From the NCBI GenBank assembly GCA_004193555.1, contig RPGP01000040.1, positions 935,127 to 999,126 on the forward strand: 64,000 nucleotides of DNA, in the 5' to 3' direction. This document shows, in pieces, positions 34,530 through 44,221 of this stretch (within the stretch, counting starts at the first letter, position 1; each line of letters opens with the position of its first letter). The stretch is from Desulfobacteraceae bacterium Eth-SRB1. Its GTDB lineage: Bacteria > Desulfobacterota > Desulfobacteria > Desulfobacterales > ETH-SRB1. The position numbers were made by a program, and so were the translations under genes. The notes below the pieces were generated by a model that was given only the letters and a program-made list of their open reading frames with translations, did not search any database and was not told the DNA's origin.

Positions 34530-35771
34530 TCACTTTTTAATAATTATTGCTGTCAGGTCATCGGACTGTTTTGTGTCTGCAAATTCCTCAACCGCTGTTC
34601 TGATTGCTTTAAGAATATCGGCCGCATTTTCCTGATGGTTGGCGATAATTACTTCTACAACTCGTTCAACGCCAAACCGCTCTTTATCAGTCCGTGCCCA
34701 CTCATAAAAACCATCAGTTAGCAGAGCAAAAACATCACCTGTTTGCATTGGTGCTTTTTGCGTTTCAATATTTTCCATATCCGGCAATATTCCCATCGGA
34801 AAAGTATTTGCCGCCAGAATATCAACATCACCGGAATCGGCATGCAGCCATAACAGCGGCGCTTGACCAGCACTGCAATAATGCAAACAACCGGTTTTGC
34901 CATAGAGAACCCCAAGAAAGGCTGTTATAAAACTATTGTCCGGCAGATCAGCTTCCATCAGTCTGTTAACCTTGTGTATAATCTCCTCAATATCGCAATT
35001 ATCGCTCCAAAGTGCCCGCATCATTGCCCGAGCAGCAAACGAAATCAGCGCAGGCCCGATTCCATGTCCGCTTACATCACCCAAGCTCAACATCAACCGC
35101 TTCTTATCAAGACTGATAAAATCGCAAAAATCACCTCCTGTGGCATCACATGGCCGATTCCAGCAGGCAATATCAAACCCTTCTAATGGCGGCGATTGAC
35201 TGGGAAACAGTTGCTGCTGGATCTTACGGGCAACTTCCATCGCATTCTCCATCCGTTGCTTTTCCAGATACTCTTCCATCAGCCTCGCTCGCTGCAACGC
35301 AACTCCCGCCTGAGCTGACAGTGCCTCCGCCAGTTCAATATCGCCATCATCAAAACTCCCATCACGTTTGTTCAAAATCTGCAATACACCAACTAATTTA
35401 CCATTATAATCCGTCAACGGACAAGACAAAATAGTACGCGTATGATAACCTGTCCTATCATCAACTTCTCGATTGAAACGCTTATCAGCATAGGCGTCAG
35501 GAATGTTCACAACTTTAAGATTGCGGGCCGCCAACCCGGCAAAACCCACATTAATCGACATTCGAAATTCTTCAACTCCCTCAGCAATACGTGTATAAAG
35601 CTCCTCATGCTCACTATCATACAAAAACAGTGTTGCGCGTTCGGTATTCAGCAGTTGCATCGAGTAATCAACCACCATTTTCAGCAGGCTATCCAGACAA
35701 CTGGTCATTCCCAATGCTCTGGCTATCTGCAAAACAGCGTGCACATCCTTTTTACTATCTCGCTCAGTCAT
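34530..35771 (-). CDS. GAF domain and PP2C-type (SpoIIE/RsbU) serine phosphatase
   Basis: The 413-residue protein has a GAF domain (about residues 20-175: ERATLFLYDSEHEELYTRIAEG, NIPDAYADKRFN) and a C-terminal SpoIIE-type phosphatase (about 205-410) with GDFCDFISLDKKRLMLSLGDVSGHGIGPAL and ALLTDGFYEW, which supply the metal-binding aspartates. Such proteins dephosphorylate anti-sigma-factor antagonists in partner-switching pathways or respond to small ligands. ATG 35771 is chosen over an upstream reading because the residues before it come from the repeat-rich spacer. No partner STAS or anti-sigma gene is adjacent. Confidence 0.88.
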   Translation of the reverse strand: MTERDSKKDVHAVLQIARALGMTSCLDSLLKMVVDYSMQLLNTERATLFLYDSEHEELYTRIAEGVEEFRMSINVGFAGLAARNLKVVNIPDAYADKRFNREVDDRTGYHTRTILSCPLTDYNGKLVGVLQILNKRDGSFDDGDIELAEALSAQAGVALQRARLMEEYLEKQRMENAMEVARKIQQQLFPSQSPPLEGFDIACWNRPCDATGGDFCDFISLDKKRLMLSLGDVSGHGIGPALISFAARAMMRALWSDNCDIEEIIHKVNRLMEADLPDNSFITAFLGVLYGKTGCLHYCSAGQAPLLWLHADSGDVDILAANTFPMGILPDMENIETQKAPMQTGDVFALLTDGFYEWARTDKERFGVERVVEVIIANHQENAADILKAIRTAVEEFADTKQSDDLTAIIIKK

Positions 35772-35825
35772 TCCGAAACCTATAATAAAGGAACCAAATT
35801 CAAAGGAAACAACGGAAGAAACAAC

Positions 35826-35916
35826 GGGGTCACCCGTGAGCAATCTATTTCTTCTTTTCTTTTTTCAATTTTCGTTTTTTCTTTGGATTAAGCCGGGCCT
35901 TTTAATAGGTGACCCC
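35826..35916. repeat. 91-bp MITE-like element with 9-bp perfect terminal inverted repeats, disrupting a radC remnant
   Basis: GGGGTCACC (35826-35834) and GGTGACCCC (35908-35916) bracket an AT-rich, pyrimidine-rich interior containing CGTGAGCAATCTATTTCTT. The element at 44870-44994 has related interior words (CATGAGCAACCTATTTTTT) but different ends. It adjoins the radC fragment directly. Confidence 0.7.
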
Positions 35917-35980
35917 ATTGTTTTACAGCCAGCTTCTCCCGCGGTCTGTCAAAATCAGGAATATCTTTAATATGCTTCAA
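35917..35980 (-). pseudogene. N-terminal remnant of radC
   Basis: From a TTG at 35980 (GGAAA before it) the minus strand encodes LKHIKDIPDFDRPREKL, which matches the IKD(x)PxxxRPREKL opening of RadC proteins. After that the frame enters the inverted-repeat element and soon stops. Only about 20 codons of the gene survive. Confidence 0.5.
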
Positions 35981-35992
35981 GGTTATTTCCGG

Positions 35993-36394
35993 TTATTTTC
36001 TGACCTGATTTTCCAACTCAACAATCCCTCGTAATTGTTTTATGATTCCCTCTCTTACCTTTTTATTTCTTGTCTTGCGAAAGAGTTTCAAGAGAGTTAT
36101 TTCTTCCCTGTCGAGGGGTTGGAAGGTTTCAATGGAATCTTCTCTGGAATTATATTTTAAGGCATGGTCTGAAACCTTAAGAGCGCTTTTTTCTTCTTCG
36201 AAAAAGGTGGTAATATTAATTCCAAGGGCATCTGAAATCTGTTGCAATCGCATGACGGAAATCCTGGTTGAGCCCTTCTCGTATTTTTGGATTTGCTGAA
36301 AAGAAAGACCTATTCTTTCAGCCAAATCAATCTGAGAAAGACCCCAGTTTTTCCTTATCCGTCTAATTTTCAGTCCAATCTTTTTAGCTATCAA
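35993..36394 (-). CDS. XRE-family helix-turn-helix regulator
   Basis: The 133-residue protein has an N-terminal Cro/C1 HTH (IRRIRKNWGLSQIDLAERIGLSFQQIQKYEKGSTRIS, about residues 10-65) and a charged helical C-terminal part (DREEITLLKLFRKTRNKKVREGIIKQL). It probably acts as a dimeric repressor. Its location, 470 bases from the divergent response regulator and exopolysaccharide genes, makes those genes candidate targets. Confidence 0.85.
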   Translation of the reverse strand: MIAKKIGLKIRRIRKNWGLSQIDLAERIGLSFQQIQKYEKGSTRISVMRLQQISDALGINITTFFEEEKSALKVSDHALKYNSREDSIETFQPLDREEITLLKLFRKTRNKKVREGIIKQLRGIVELENQVRK

Positions 36395-36863
36395 TCCCTT
36401 TTTCCTTTGAGCAGCATTATCTCCAACTTCTTATTATCTAAATAAATAAGGTTCTTCTCCCGATTAGTTGATGCAAAGGGTTCGAGGATTCAAGGATTCA
36501 AGGGGTCGAGTGCTTTCTTTCTAACACTTTAATAAGTAGTGCTTTTCCGCCTCAGGCGGATCAACTTCTCCTATCCCCTACAGGAGTATCTCTAATTTAC
36601 CAGTCTCAACAATAACCCATGTCCCCAGATAGTAATATAGGACTTTTGCCAAACTTTTAACTCTTTATAATTCTTATCCGCCCCAGGCGGCTCACTCGAA
36701 CCCCTGACCCCCCTGAATCCTTATAATCCTACCAACTCTTTTTGGAGATAATTTACAAATATTTACCACATAAAAAACCGGAAAGTCTAACAACCGATAG
36801 TAGCATTTTTTTCTTGCTTTTAATATCCTCTTGGTTGTATTATGATTAAACAAGGAGGACCAT
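36395..36863. other. 470-base intergenic region between the XRE and response-regulator genes
   Basis: It contains two short GC palindromes (CCGCCTCAGGCGG near 36548, CCGCCCCAGGCGG near 36681), degenerate GATTCAAGGATTCAAGG repeats near 36485, and near its right end a plausible promoter. No coding sequence is supported. Confidence 0.55.
36814..36843 (+). promoter_or_regulatory. Possible sigma-70 promoter of the response regulator gene
   Basis: TTGCTT (36814-36819), 18 bases, then TATTAT (36838-36843), 20 bases before the start codon. The leader would be very short but contains AGGAGG. Confidence 0.4.
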
Positions 36864-37217
36864 ATGCCAAAAAAAAGGATACTTATCGCAGATGACGAGG
36901 AGGCTATAAGGCTTTTACTTGCTGCGGCTCTGGAAACTTATGATTACGAGATTGATATTGTTGAAAATGGGCTTGAGGCGATCAACAACATTTACAAAAG
37001 ATCTTATGATTTAATTATCACGGATTATATGATGCCAAAAATGGACGGGCTTGAATTAACCAAAAGGATAAGATCAGAATATCCTTCTATTCCCATTCTT
37101 ATCGTTACCGCTAATGGGCCTGAACATGATTTCCTGGAAAGTGGGGCCACATTATATATCGAGAAACCATTCAGTATCTTAGAGATACAAAACATAATAA
37201 AAATGATGTTTAAATAA
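36864..37217 (+). CDS. Single-domain response regulator
   Basis: The 117-residue protein is a bare receiver domain. It has the acidic pair in RILIADDEEAIR, the phosphoacceptor aspartate in LIITDYMMPKMDG, the conserved threonine in ILIVTANG and the lysine in YIEKPFS. It has no output domain, so it must signal through protein contact. It precedes the polysaccharide export genes by 72 bases and could tie export to a phosphorelay. The kinase is not in the window. Confidence 0.92.
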   Translation: MPKKRILIADDEEAIRLLLAAALETYDYEIDIVENGLEAINNIYKRSYDLIITDYMMPKMDGLELTKRIRSEYPSIPILIVTANGPEHDFLESGATLYIEKPFSILEIQNIIKMMFK

Positions 37218-37289
37218 AGAAAAACAGACTGGTATTTGTAGTCATTCCCGGCATGGTTGCATCTCTATCCGGTATCGGAGGAGGGGAAA

Positions 37290-38114
37290 ATGATTGACCT
37301 TCACTGCCACATTCTTCCAGGTATTGATGACGGACCGGAATTACTGGATGAATCTATTGAAATGTGCAGGATAGCTGTAAATGATGGCATATCAAAGGTG
37401 GTCTGCACTCCCCATCATGTGACCGGGAAATATAATAATAACCGTGAAAAAATAATAAGATGTGTAGATAAATTACAGGCATCCATAGATAGCGAGGACA
37501 TCCCCTTGACCTTGTATCCGGGTTGCGAGATACGTCTTGATGACCTCGACCTGGTTGAAAATATAAAGGCGGGTGAACTTCTGACGATGAATGATTCCGG
37601 GCGGCACATTATTCTGGAATTACCCAATGAGTCTCTTCCCCGAAACATAGAAAAAATTATTTCATCCCTCGTTTTTGCCGGAATTATCCCCATTGTCGCT
37701 CATCCGGAAAAAAATCATGTCATACAAAAAGATCCGGAAATAATCTATCAATTGGTGCGATTGGGAGCATTGGCTCAGTTGACATCATCCAGCCTCACCG
37801 GGCGCTTGGGGAGTAGAATTAAAAAGTTTTCCGTCTTTCTTCTTGAACATAATCTTGTCCACATGTTGGTAACGGATGCTCACGCGAGCAGGCAAAGACG
37901 TCCTGTCCTTTCAGAGGGACTAAAGCGGCTAAAAGAGATCATTGGTAAAAAGGCCGCCATGGGAATGGTGGAAACGGTCCCTGAAAAAATATTGAACGGA
38001 GAAGATATTGATATGGAATTTCCAATACCGCTGGAGAAAAAGTCTATCTGGAAGATAAACTCATTTATATCAAAAGTTTTGAGAAAACATCCGGTTAACG
38101 CTTTGACACGGTGA
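37290..38114 (+). CDS. CpsB/YwqE-type protein-tyrosine phosphatase (PHP family)
   Basis: The 274-residue protein begins IDLHCHILPGIDDGP, the PHP-family metal motif, with VVCTPHHVTG, IVAHPEKN and LVTDAHAS completing the site. Proteins of this type dephosphorylate the tyrosine-rich tails of bacterial tyrosine kinases that control polysaccharide length. The cognate kinase lies two genes downstream. ATG 37290 with AGGAGGGG upstream is preferred to the longer frame. Confidence 0.92.
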   Translation: MIDLHCHILPGIDDGPELLDESIEMCRIAVNDGISKVVCTPHHVTGKYNNNREKIIRCVDKLQASIDSEDIPLTLYPGCEIRLDDLDLVENIKAGELLTMNDSGRHIILELPNESLPRNIEKIISSLVFAGIIPIVAHPEKNHVIQKDPEIIYQLVRLGALAQLTSSSLTGRLGSRIKKFSVFLLEHNLVHMLVTDAHASRQRRPVLSEGLKRLKEIIGKKAAMGMVETVPEKILNGEDIDMEFPIPLEKKSIWKINSFISKVLRKHPVNALTR

Positions 38115-38170
38115 ACCATAGAGTATAAATGGCGAAAAACCGACTGCAAGGGAGGATACAGGTCATCAAG

Positions 38171-39628
38171 ATGAAAAAACATTTTAGTCTTATATTTTTG
38201 TGTGTTTTTACAAGTTTTATCTTTGCATGCACCCACCCGGTAATAAGGGAAATCTCGCCGCAGGGTAAAAAAGGCACGCAACTGAAATGGGATCAGGAAA
38301 CTCATAGATGGGTCTTCAAAACAAAAACCCCCGACCGGAAGGCGCCTCAGGAATCCAGACTTCCATCCTTCGCTCAGGCGGTCCCCACCCCTCCTCTAAA
38401 GAAGGAAGCGGACAGACTGATCGAATTGCAAAAGCGGACGCTGACAAAGGAGGAATATCTCCGGACCAGATTCAAGGGGAAGGAAATTATCTTTCCGGAA
38501 GACCTTCCGAAAAACGGGGAGATAGAGGTAAAATATAAAATCGGTATAGACGATATTCTCAATATCTACATATGGAAACACGAAGATCTTTCCATGGATG
38601 TTCCGGTTCGGTCGGACGGATATGCGTCGCTTCCCCTGATCGGCGATATACACGTGGAAGGTCTGGAGATACCGGAATTCAGGGCACTTATTGAGAAAAA
38701 GTATAACGAGTATATAGAGAATCCTCAGATTACGGTAACATGCAAGATGCCCAACAGTCTGCAGGTGTCTATAGTGGGCGCTGTCGGAAAGCCTGAAACT
38801 TATATCGGGCCTGCCACGATGACCTATATCCTTCGAGGCGACCGCACCCTCCTGTCGATCCTGTCTGTGGTCTCGATAAAGCCCAATGCCGACCTTGAGG
38901 AATCTTACATTATTCGAGGCGATAAGATCATCCCTGTAAACCTGAAGGCCCTCCTCGAGGATGGCGATACGAGCCAGAATGTGATATTCCATCCGCAAGA
39001 CACCCTGGTAATATCTGAACCACTCAAAGAGATTATTCTTCTTGGCGAGGTTAAAAGCCCGGGAAGGTATAAGACAAACAGAAAATCGACTGTTCTCGAT
39101 GCACTGTCGCGGGCGGGCGGCGTCAACTCGAAAAACGCAAATCTTTATATGGCTTACCTGGCCAGAGATAATGACATACTCCCGATAAACTTCAAGAGAC
39201 TTCTCGACTGTGGCAACATGAGTCAGAATATACTCCTGGAAAATGGCGATGTTGTCTACATACCGAACATTAATGAAAACAAGGCATTTGTGATTGGCGA
39301 GGTTAATGTGCCGGGAGTCAAGTACTTTACCGATCCAATGGATCTGATGGAGGCGATAAGTTCCTGCGGAGGATTTCGTACAACCGCCAACCGGTCTCAG
39401 GTTGTCGTGGTTCGGGGAGATCCCCGGAAACCGGAGGTTTACGCCGTAAATGTCCTCGAAATGATGAAGGGAAAAAGCTCGGAAAGATTCTATCTCGAGA
39501 AGGGCGATACTGTCTATGTTGCGAGGACTGCAATCGCAGATTGGAATGTCTTCCTGAGCCAAATGCTCCCGACATTGACATCAACGAGGGTTATACAGAC
39601 CATTCTTAACAGTGGGTGGAACCCCTAA
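38171..39628 (+). CDS. Polysaccharide export outer-membrane lipoprotein (Wza-like, SLBB repeats)
   Basis: The 485-residue protein has a lipoprotein signal ending FTSFIFACTHP, then a polysaccharide-export domain (YKIGIDDILNIYIWKHEDLSMDVPVRSDGYASLPLIGDI, about residues 130-220) and several SLBB units (for example ILLGEVKSPGRYKT and FVIGEVNVPGVKYF). Wza-type proteins form the outer-membrane channel for capsule or exopolysaccharide. The start at ATG 38171 is used because the signal peptide begins there. It pairs with the kinase/co-polymerase gene downstream. Confidence 0.93.
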   Translation: MKKHFSLIFLCVFTSFIFACTHPVIREISPQGKKGTQLKWDQETHRWVFKTKTPDRKAPQESRLPSFAQAVPTPPLKKEADRLIELQKRTLTKEEYLRTRFKGKEIIFPEDLPKNGEIEVKYKIGIDDILNIYIWKHEDLSMDVPVRSDGYASLPLIGDIHVEGLEIPEFRALIEKKYNEYIENPQITVTCKMPNSLQVSIVGAVGKPETYIGPATMTYILRGDRTLLSILSVVSIKPNADLEESYIIRGDKIIPVNLKALLEDGDTSQNVIFHPQDTLVISEPLKEIILLGEVKSPGRYKTNRKSTVLDALSRAGGVNSKNANLYMAYLARDNDILPINFKRLLDCGNMSQNILLENGDVVYIPNINENKAFVIGEVNVPGVKYFTDPMDLMEAISSCGGFRTTANRSQVVVVRGDPRKPEVYAVNVLEMMKGKSSERFYLEKGDTVYVARTAIADWNVFLSQMLPTLTSTRVIQTILNSGWNP

Positions 39629-39697
39629 GGCGGTAAAGCCGCAACCAGAATTCAGAAATCAGCAGTCAGAATAAAAAAATTATTCCGCTTACATTCT

Positions 39698-39813
39698 GAG
39701 ACCTTTGAAAAATGGTCAATTTTGGTCATTGCGAGGAGCAAGGCGACGTGGCCCCGCCACGGCGGGGCTTCGCTTCGCTCGCAATGACAATACTGAGGTT
39801 ATGCAAAGGTCTC
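39698..39813. repeat. MITE-like element, family GAGACCTTTG, copy 1 (116 bp)
   Basis: The ends are GAGACCTTTG (39698-39707) and CAAAGGTCTC (39804-39813). The interior contains another hairpin (GCCCCGCCACGGCGGGGC) and GTCATTGCGAGGAGC...CGCAATGAC words. It lies between the Wza-like and Wzc-like genes. Confidence 0.8.
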
Positions 39814-39844
39814 ACTCTAAATTTTACACGAAGGTTACTTACAT

Positions 39845-42382
39845 ATGGACGATACAAGATATATTGATGATGAAATCGATCTTCGCAGCTACTTGAACGT
39901 TATGCTCCGGAGAAGGTGGCTGATCGGCATCATTGCCGGCGTGGTGCTGCTAACTGTTGTTGTGAAAACACTTACAACCGCTCCTGTCTACGAGTCAAAA
40001 TCGGTTATCCAGGTTTATAAAAAAGGGGGTGGTTCAACCAATATAAAGAGTCTTCTGGAGGAGAGTTTTGTCACCGGTGGGAGCTTGTCCAGCGCCATGA
40101 TCCAGACACAGGTGGAGATACTGAAAAGCCGCACAGTTTCTGAAAGAGCGGCAAACGCGATCAACTATCAGCTCCAGGTAGAGCCGGAGCACAAAATGAT
40201 CGGCATTCTCATCAACCGGTTGAAGGCAAAGGTTACAAATATCTTCTCTTCCAAAGAGGGTCTGGTGAAGGAAAGACCGATCAAGCCGGTTTCCATTAAA
40301 CCGCTCAGCGTCGGGTCGGTTATGGAGGGGTGCAGTTATTTTCTTAAGTTTGACGGTCCAGATTCATATAAGATTATGGAAGATAAGAGCGGGGCGCTTG
40401 CAGGAAAAGGGGAACTGAACAAACCATTCTTTGGACCAAACTTCTCCATCCTGGTCGAGGGTGACCATGCCCGGAAAGGCAGGAAAATAAAATTCAGCGT
40501 CCTTACTCCTGCTTCCGCGGCTGAAGGCTTGCAGGGGAGTCTGGATGTCTCACCCATCAGAAATACCGAACTGATCACCATATCGGCTACCGCCCTGTAT
40601 CCATCTATGGCCACGGCAAAGGCAAACGCCTTAGTCTCGGGATATAAGAACCTCACTGTTTTGAAGAATACGGAAGATGCCGCGAGGGCCCTTCATTTTA
40701 TTGATGAGCAGATCGAGGTACTCGAAAGAAGCCTTAGATTTTCTGAAAGCAGGCTGATGTCGTTCAAAAAAAAGGAAAAGCTGGTTTCCCTGAGTGATGA
40801 TGCCAGGGTAACTTTACAGCAGCTGATGAATTTTGATGCGGAGCTTAAAAGAAGCGAGAGTTTGAGAAAGCAGGCGGAGTTTATCGCAAAGAATATTATG
40901 AAGAGTAGCGATATGTCGGATAAGGGCATTGCCGCCCTCGGCGCCGGCATGAAAAGTCAGAGGTTGAATGCCCTTGCCCAGAGGCTCTCCGAGCTCCAGT
41001 CACGCATGATTACCCTGAAAACTAACTATAAAGAGAAGCATCCTCTTGTTGTGGAAACCCTTGAACAGATTAAAGAAACAAAAAAGGGGATAAGCGCGGA
41101 ACTTTCATCCATTATTGCATCCATGAAGGTAAATGAAAGATCTATTAAGGATAATATCTCCTTTTATGAAAAACGGATCAAGGGTCTTCCTGATGCTGAA
41201 AAGAGATTGGCTGAACTGACCAGGGAGGCCGGAGTACAGCAGATTGCCTATTCCTCTCTTCTCCAGAAGAAGCAGGAGTTTGAGATAATAAAGGCGAGCG
41301 AAATCGGGAATGTCTGGGTGGTCGATACTGCCGGCTCGGCTGGAATGATCAAACCTAAAACAAAGATGAACATCATGCTTTCCGTTATTGTCGGCCTGTT
41401 CATGGGGGTCGGCATCGCCTTTTTCCTGGAATTCCTTGACAATACCATCAAGAATCCCGATGATCTGAAACAGATTACCGAAATTCCTCTTCTGGGTTCC
41501 ATAGCAAAGTTTGATACTCAGGCAGGGGGAAACAATGAAGAGCTTATCACCCATACAATGCCGAAGGCCAGTGTATCCGAGGCATTCAGAACTGTAAGAA
41601 CCAATATTTTTTTTGCCTCCTTTGATACACCAAAAAAATTAATAAGTATAACCAGCGCCCTGCATGAGGAAGGGAAGACACTCCTTGCGGCCAACCTGGC
41701 CGTTTCTATTGCTCATGCAGACAAAAAAGTACTCCTTATAGACGCCGACATGCGACGTCCCCGCCTCCACAGGATATTCAACCAGAAGCGGACGCCTGGA
41801 CTTTCCAATATTGTCATGGCGGAAGATATTGAAGGCGCTATAGGCGATGTTACACGGAAACTTCCGATATCGGGGTTGGACATGATTTGTTCCGGCGATA
41901 TACCGCATAACCCCAATGAAGTTCTCGGTTCGCAAAAGCTGAAGAGTATAATCGATATGGCGTCTGAGAGGTACGAATATATCCTTTTTGACACACCCCC
42001 GATCCTGTTAGTGAGTGACTCAGTTGTTTTGATAAATCGACTTGATGGTGCAATTTTCGTTGTCAATACCGAAAAAACAGAAAAAAATGCGCTCAAACAG
42101 GCGCTGGATGCCGTTCCCAACGAGAAGGTTCTGGGCCTGGTCCTGAATAACATAAATATTGAAAGAGATGGATATTACTACCGATATTACTATCAGTACT
42201 ACTACAGCTACGAAGATCAGGATCAGAGCATCCAAAAGAAGGGAAAGCATCACCGAAAAAAACGCGTGGGAAAAGGGACAAAGATCTCCGAATCTGCCGG
42301 CAAATCGTTAGGGGTGAAGTCATTTTATCAATCAGGCCGTGATATAATCAAAAACTCTTTTTTGAAGCGTTTTATACGTTAA
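39845..42382 (+). CDS. Wzc-like polysaccharide co-polymerase with tyrosine autokinase domain
   Basis: The 845-residue protein has an N-terminal chain-length-determinant domain with a transmembrane segment (RRWLIGIIAGVVLLTVVV), a long coiled-coil periplasmic part (about residues 270-480), a second transmembrane segment (MLSVIVGLFMGVGIAFFLEF near 520) and a cytoplasmic BY-kinase domain (about 570-760): Walker A ALHEEGKTLLAANLA, Walker A' LLIDADMRRPRLH and Walker B YEYILFDTPP. A tyrosine cluster follows (YYYRYYYQYYYSYED), the autophosphorylation tail. Such kinases control polymer length with the Wza-like channel. The CpsB-type phosphatase upstream would reverse phosphorylation. Confidence 0.94.
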   Translation: MDDTRYIDDEIDLRSYLNVMLRRRWLIGIIAGVVLLTVVVKTLTTAPVYESKSVIQVYKKGGGSTNIKSLLEESFVTGGSLSSAMIQTQVEILKSRTVSERAANAINYQLQVEPEHKMIGILINRLKAKVTNIFSSKEGLVKERPIKPVSIKPLSVGSVMEGCSYFLKFDGPDSYKIMEDKSGALAGKGELNKPFFGPNFSILVEGDHARKGRKIKFSVLTPASAAEGLQGSLDVSPIRNTELITISATALYPSMATAKANALVSGYKNLTVLKNTEDAARALHFIDEQIEVLERSLRFSESRLMSFKKKEKLVSLSDDARVTLQQLMNFDAELKRSESLRKQAEFIAKNIMKSSDMSDKGIAALGAGMKSQRLNALAQRLSELQSRMITLKTNYKEKHPLVVETLEQIKETKKGISAELSSIIASMKVNERSIKDNISFYEKRIKGLPDAEKRLAELTREAGVQQIAYSSLLQKKQEFEIIKASEIGNVWVVDTAGSAGMIKPKTKMNIMLSVIVGLFMGVGIAFFLEFLDNTIKNPDDLKQITEIPLLGSIAKFDTQAGGNNEELITHTMPKASVSEAFRTVRTNIFFASFDTPKKLISITSALHEEGKTLLAANLAVSIAHADKKVLLIDADMRRPRLHRIFNQKRTPGLSNIVMAEDIEGAIGDVTRKLPISGLDMICSGDIPHNPNEVLGSQKLKSIIDMASERYEYILFDTPPILLVSDSVVLINRLDGAIFVVNTEKTEKNALKQALDAVPNEKVLGLVLNNINIERDGYYYRYYYQYYYSYEDQDQSIQKKGKHHRKKRVGKGTKISESAGKSLGVKSFYQSGRDIIKNSFLKRFIR

Positions 42383-42409
42383 TTCCTTTTTGCGTTTTCG
42401 TGATAATTG

Positions 42410-42461
42410 GAGACCTTTGAAAAATGCTCAATTTTGTTCAGGGGCGTTTTGCAAAGGTCTC
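42410..42461. repeat. MITE-like element, family GAGACCTTTG, copy 2 (52 bp)
   Basis: GAGACCTTTG (42410-42419) and CAAAGGTCTC (42452-42461) enclose AAAAATGCTCAATTTTG and GGGGCGTTTT. It is the shortest copy and lies 12 bases before the Wzi-like gene, replacing its normal leader, so it may affect that gene's expression. Confidence 0.8.
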
Positions 42462-42473
42462 AATTGAGAAGCC

Positions 42474-44021
42474 ATGCATAGATACCTCATTACACTCATC
42501 ATCGCTTTTATGTTCGCTACACCGGCCTTTGCCTGCGCTTCTGCTAATATCCCTCTGGACTCTCCGTTGTACGAGGATATTGAAACTCTGGCTTCTTGCA
42601 GACTGATAGAAAGCCACCTTTTATCCACAAGACCGTTCACCAGGGCCGAGGCAGGAAGGCTGCTGGCCGAGGCCATTAGAAAGGGCGAGACAATGGAGAT
42701 CACATCAACAGTCGGCAAGCTCCTGAACCGCATAGCCAAAGAATACAAAGAAGAGATCTCCGAGGCCAAGATGGAGGGGACAACTCCTTCGACCTTCCTG
42801 AAACCGGTGGACGAATTCTCTATCAACTACAACTTCCTGGACAGTCCGTTTTCGATATACAACAATGAGGGGATCGACTACTTTGATGGAAGTAATACTA
42901 TGATCCAGTTTCAATCGAGGGGGAGATTGCGGAATGTCTTCTCTTTTTATATCCAACCCATGCTTCTTTACAATCAAAGGTTAAAAAACGTTGATGGAAA
43001 TGATAATACGCAAGTCAGGTTGCATAAGGGATATGTCAAGTTCGCTGTTGATAATTTCGAGATCGAGGCGGGGAGAGATTCGCTCTGGTGGGGGCCCGGG
43101 TATCACGGTTCCCTTCTCATGTCGAACAATGCAAAGCCTTTTGATATGATTAAGATATCCAATCCGCGGGCTACGCTTCTTCCCTGGATTTTCAGCTATC
43201 TGGGGCCATTCAGATTTAATCTTCTATTTTCCCGACTGGATGACGATGAACACAACATCACTGATAAGTCCACAGGCGACGACCTTTCAAAACCATATCT
43301 CTATGGCCTGAGATTTGATTTCAAGCCCCATCCACTTGTGGAGGTGGGACTGACACACCTCGTCCTCTTCGGGGGCGAGGGGCGCGATATAAGCTTTACC
43401 GATTTCCTCAAGATCGCATACAGCAATAAGAACAGAGACGGTACAGAACTCGATAGCAACCAACAGTTTGCCGTCGACCTTGCCTTTACCATACCCGACG
43501 TTTCCAGGCTAATTCCTCTTGCCGATTCGATAAAACTATACGGGGAGTTGGGCGCTGAAGATACAGGCAAACCGCCCGACAGGAGGGCATATCTCGCAGG
43601 CATTGCCCTCAACGATGCCTTCATGGTGAAAGGCATGAAACTGAGAGTAGAATATGCGGATCTCTCACCAGGCAGCGTACCGACTGCCTGGTACAGCCAT
43701 GGTTCTTATCCGATGACGTATAGTGGAAGGGTATTCGGTCATCATGCCGGCACAGATTCTGATGATCTTTTTATCGAATTAGCTCAAACATTGGATAATA
43801 AATTTAGTTACAAGATTGCTTTTGACAAAGAAAGAAACGGCATTAGCCGGCCCAATACCCAGGAAAAATATCAGTATTTCCTTGAAACCAGCTATGATAT
43901 CGCTGAATGGTTGGATCTCGCGGTCAGATACTCGTATGAAGAAATCAACAATTACGAGAACATAAAAGACCACAAACAGAAAAACCACTTCATGGGAATA
44001 GAACTTAAATGCGAGTTTTGA
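42474..44021 (+). CDS. Wzi-like capsule assembly outer-membrane protein
   Basis: The 515-residue protein has a signal peptide (ITLIIAFMFATPAFA) and then an exported helical part (residues about 25-110) followed by many amphipathic beta strands ending in a C-terminal phenylalanine (GIELKCEF), as in outer-membrane barrels. The segment AGRDSLWWGPGYHGSLLMSNNAKPFD matches the Wzi/capsule-assembly family. Wzi-type proteins hold capsular polysaccharide on the cell surface. The start lies just after an inverted-repeat element and has only a weak ribosome binding site (TTGAGAAGCC). Confidence 0.85.
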   Translation: MHRYLITLIIAFMFATPAFACASANIPLDSPLYEDIETLASCRLIESHLLSTRPFTRAEAGRLLAEAIRKGETMEITSTVGKLLNRIAKEYKEEISEAKMEGTTPSTFLKPVDEFSINYNFLDSPFSIYNNEGIDYFDGSNTMIQFQSRGRLRNVFSFYIQPMLLYNQRLKNVDGNDNTQVRLHKGYVKFAVDNFEIEAGRDSLWWGPGYHGSLLMSNNAKPFDMIKISNPRATLLPWIFSYLGPFRFNLLFSRLDDDEHNITDKSTGDDLSKPYLYGLRFDFKPHPLVEVGLTHLVLFGGEGRDISFTDFLKIAYSNKNRDGTELDSNQQFAVDLAFTIPDVSRLIPLADSIKLYGELGAEDTGKPPDRRAYLAGIALNDAFMVKGMKLRVEYADLSPGSVPTAWYSHGSYPMTYSGRVFGHHAGTDSDDLFIELAQTLDNKFSYKIAFDKERNGISRPNTQEKYQYFLETSYDIAEWLDLAVRYSYEEINNYENIKDHKQKNHFMGIELKCEF

Positions 44022-44050
44022 CACTCATCGCTCATTGCACATTTTTTTAA

Positions 44051-44221
44051 CTAAACAGACCAGAGGAACCAGTAAGCCAAGCAAGCGCAGATTTTGGCAT
44101 TGGAGGGCCACTTTCAAAAGCTTACTGGGATAGCTATCTCGCAGAATTTGACCCGGACATGGTTTTAGAGCACAGCAGATGGGAGATGTGGATAAGGGGT
44201 CAAGTCGAAAGCGCCGATTAA
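44051..44221 (+). other. Unrecognised open-frame fragment upstream of the intron remnant
   Basis: A 56-codon open frame without a start codon ends at TAA 44219-44221. Its central residues, such as FGIGGPLSKAYWDSYLAEFDP and LEHSRWEMWIRG, look protein-like, but I do not recognise them. The end of the frame runs into the group II intron sequence, so this may be a gene interrupted or truncated by the intron. Confidence 0.35.

Noticed and set aside
38396..39562. 388-residue minus-strand ORF opposite the Wza-like gene
   Set aside because: Antisense shadow of a recognisable gene, and no motif on its own.
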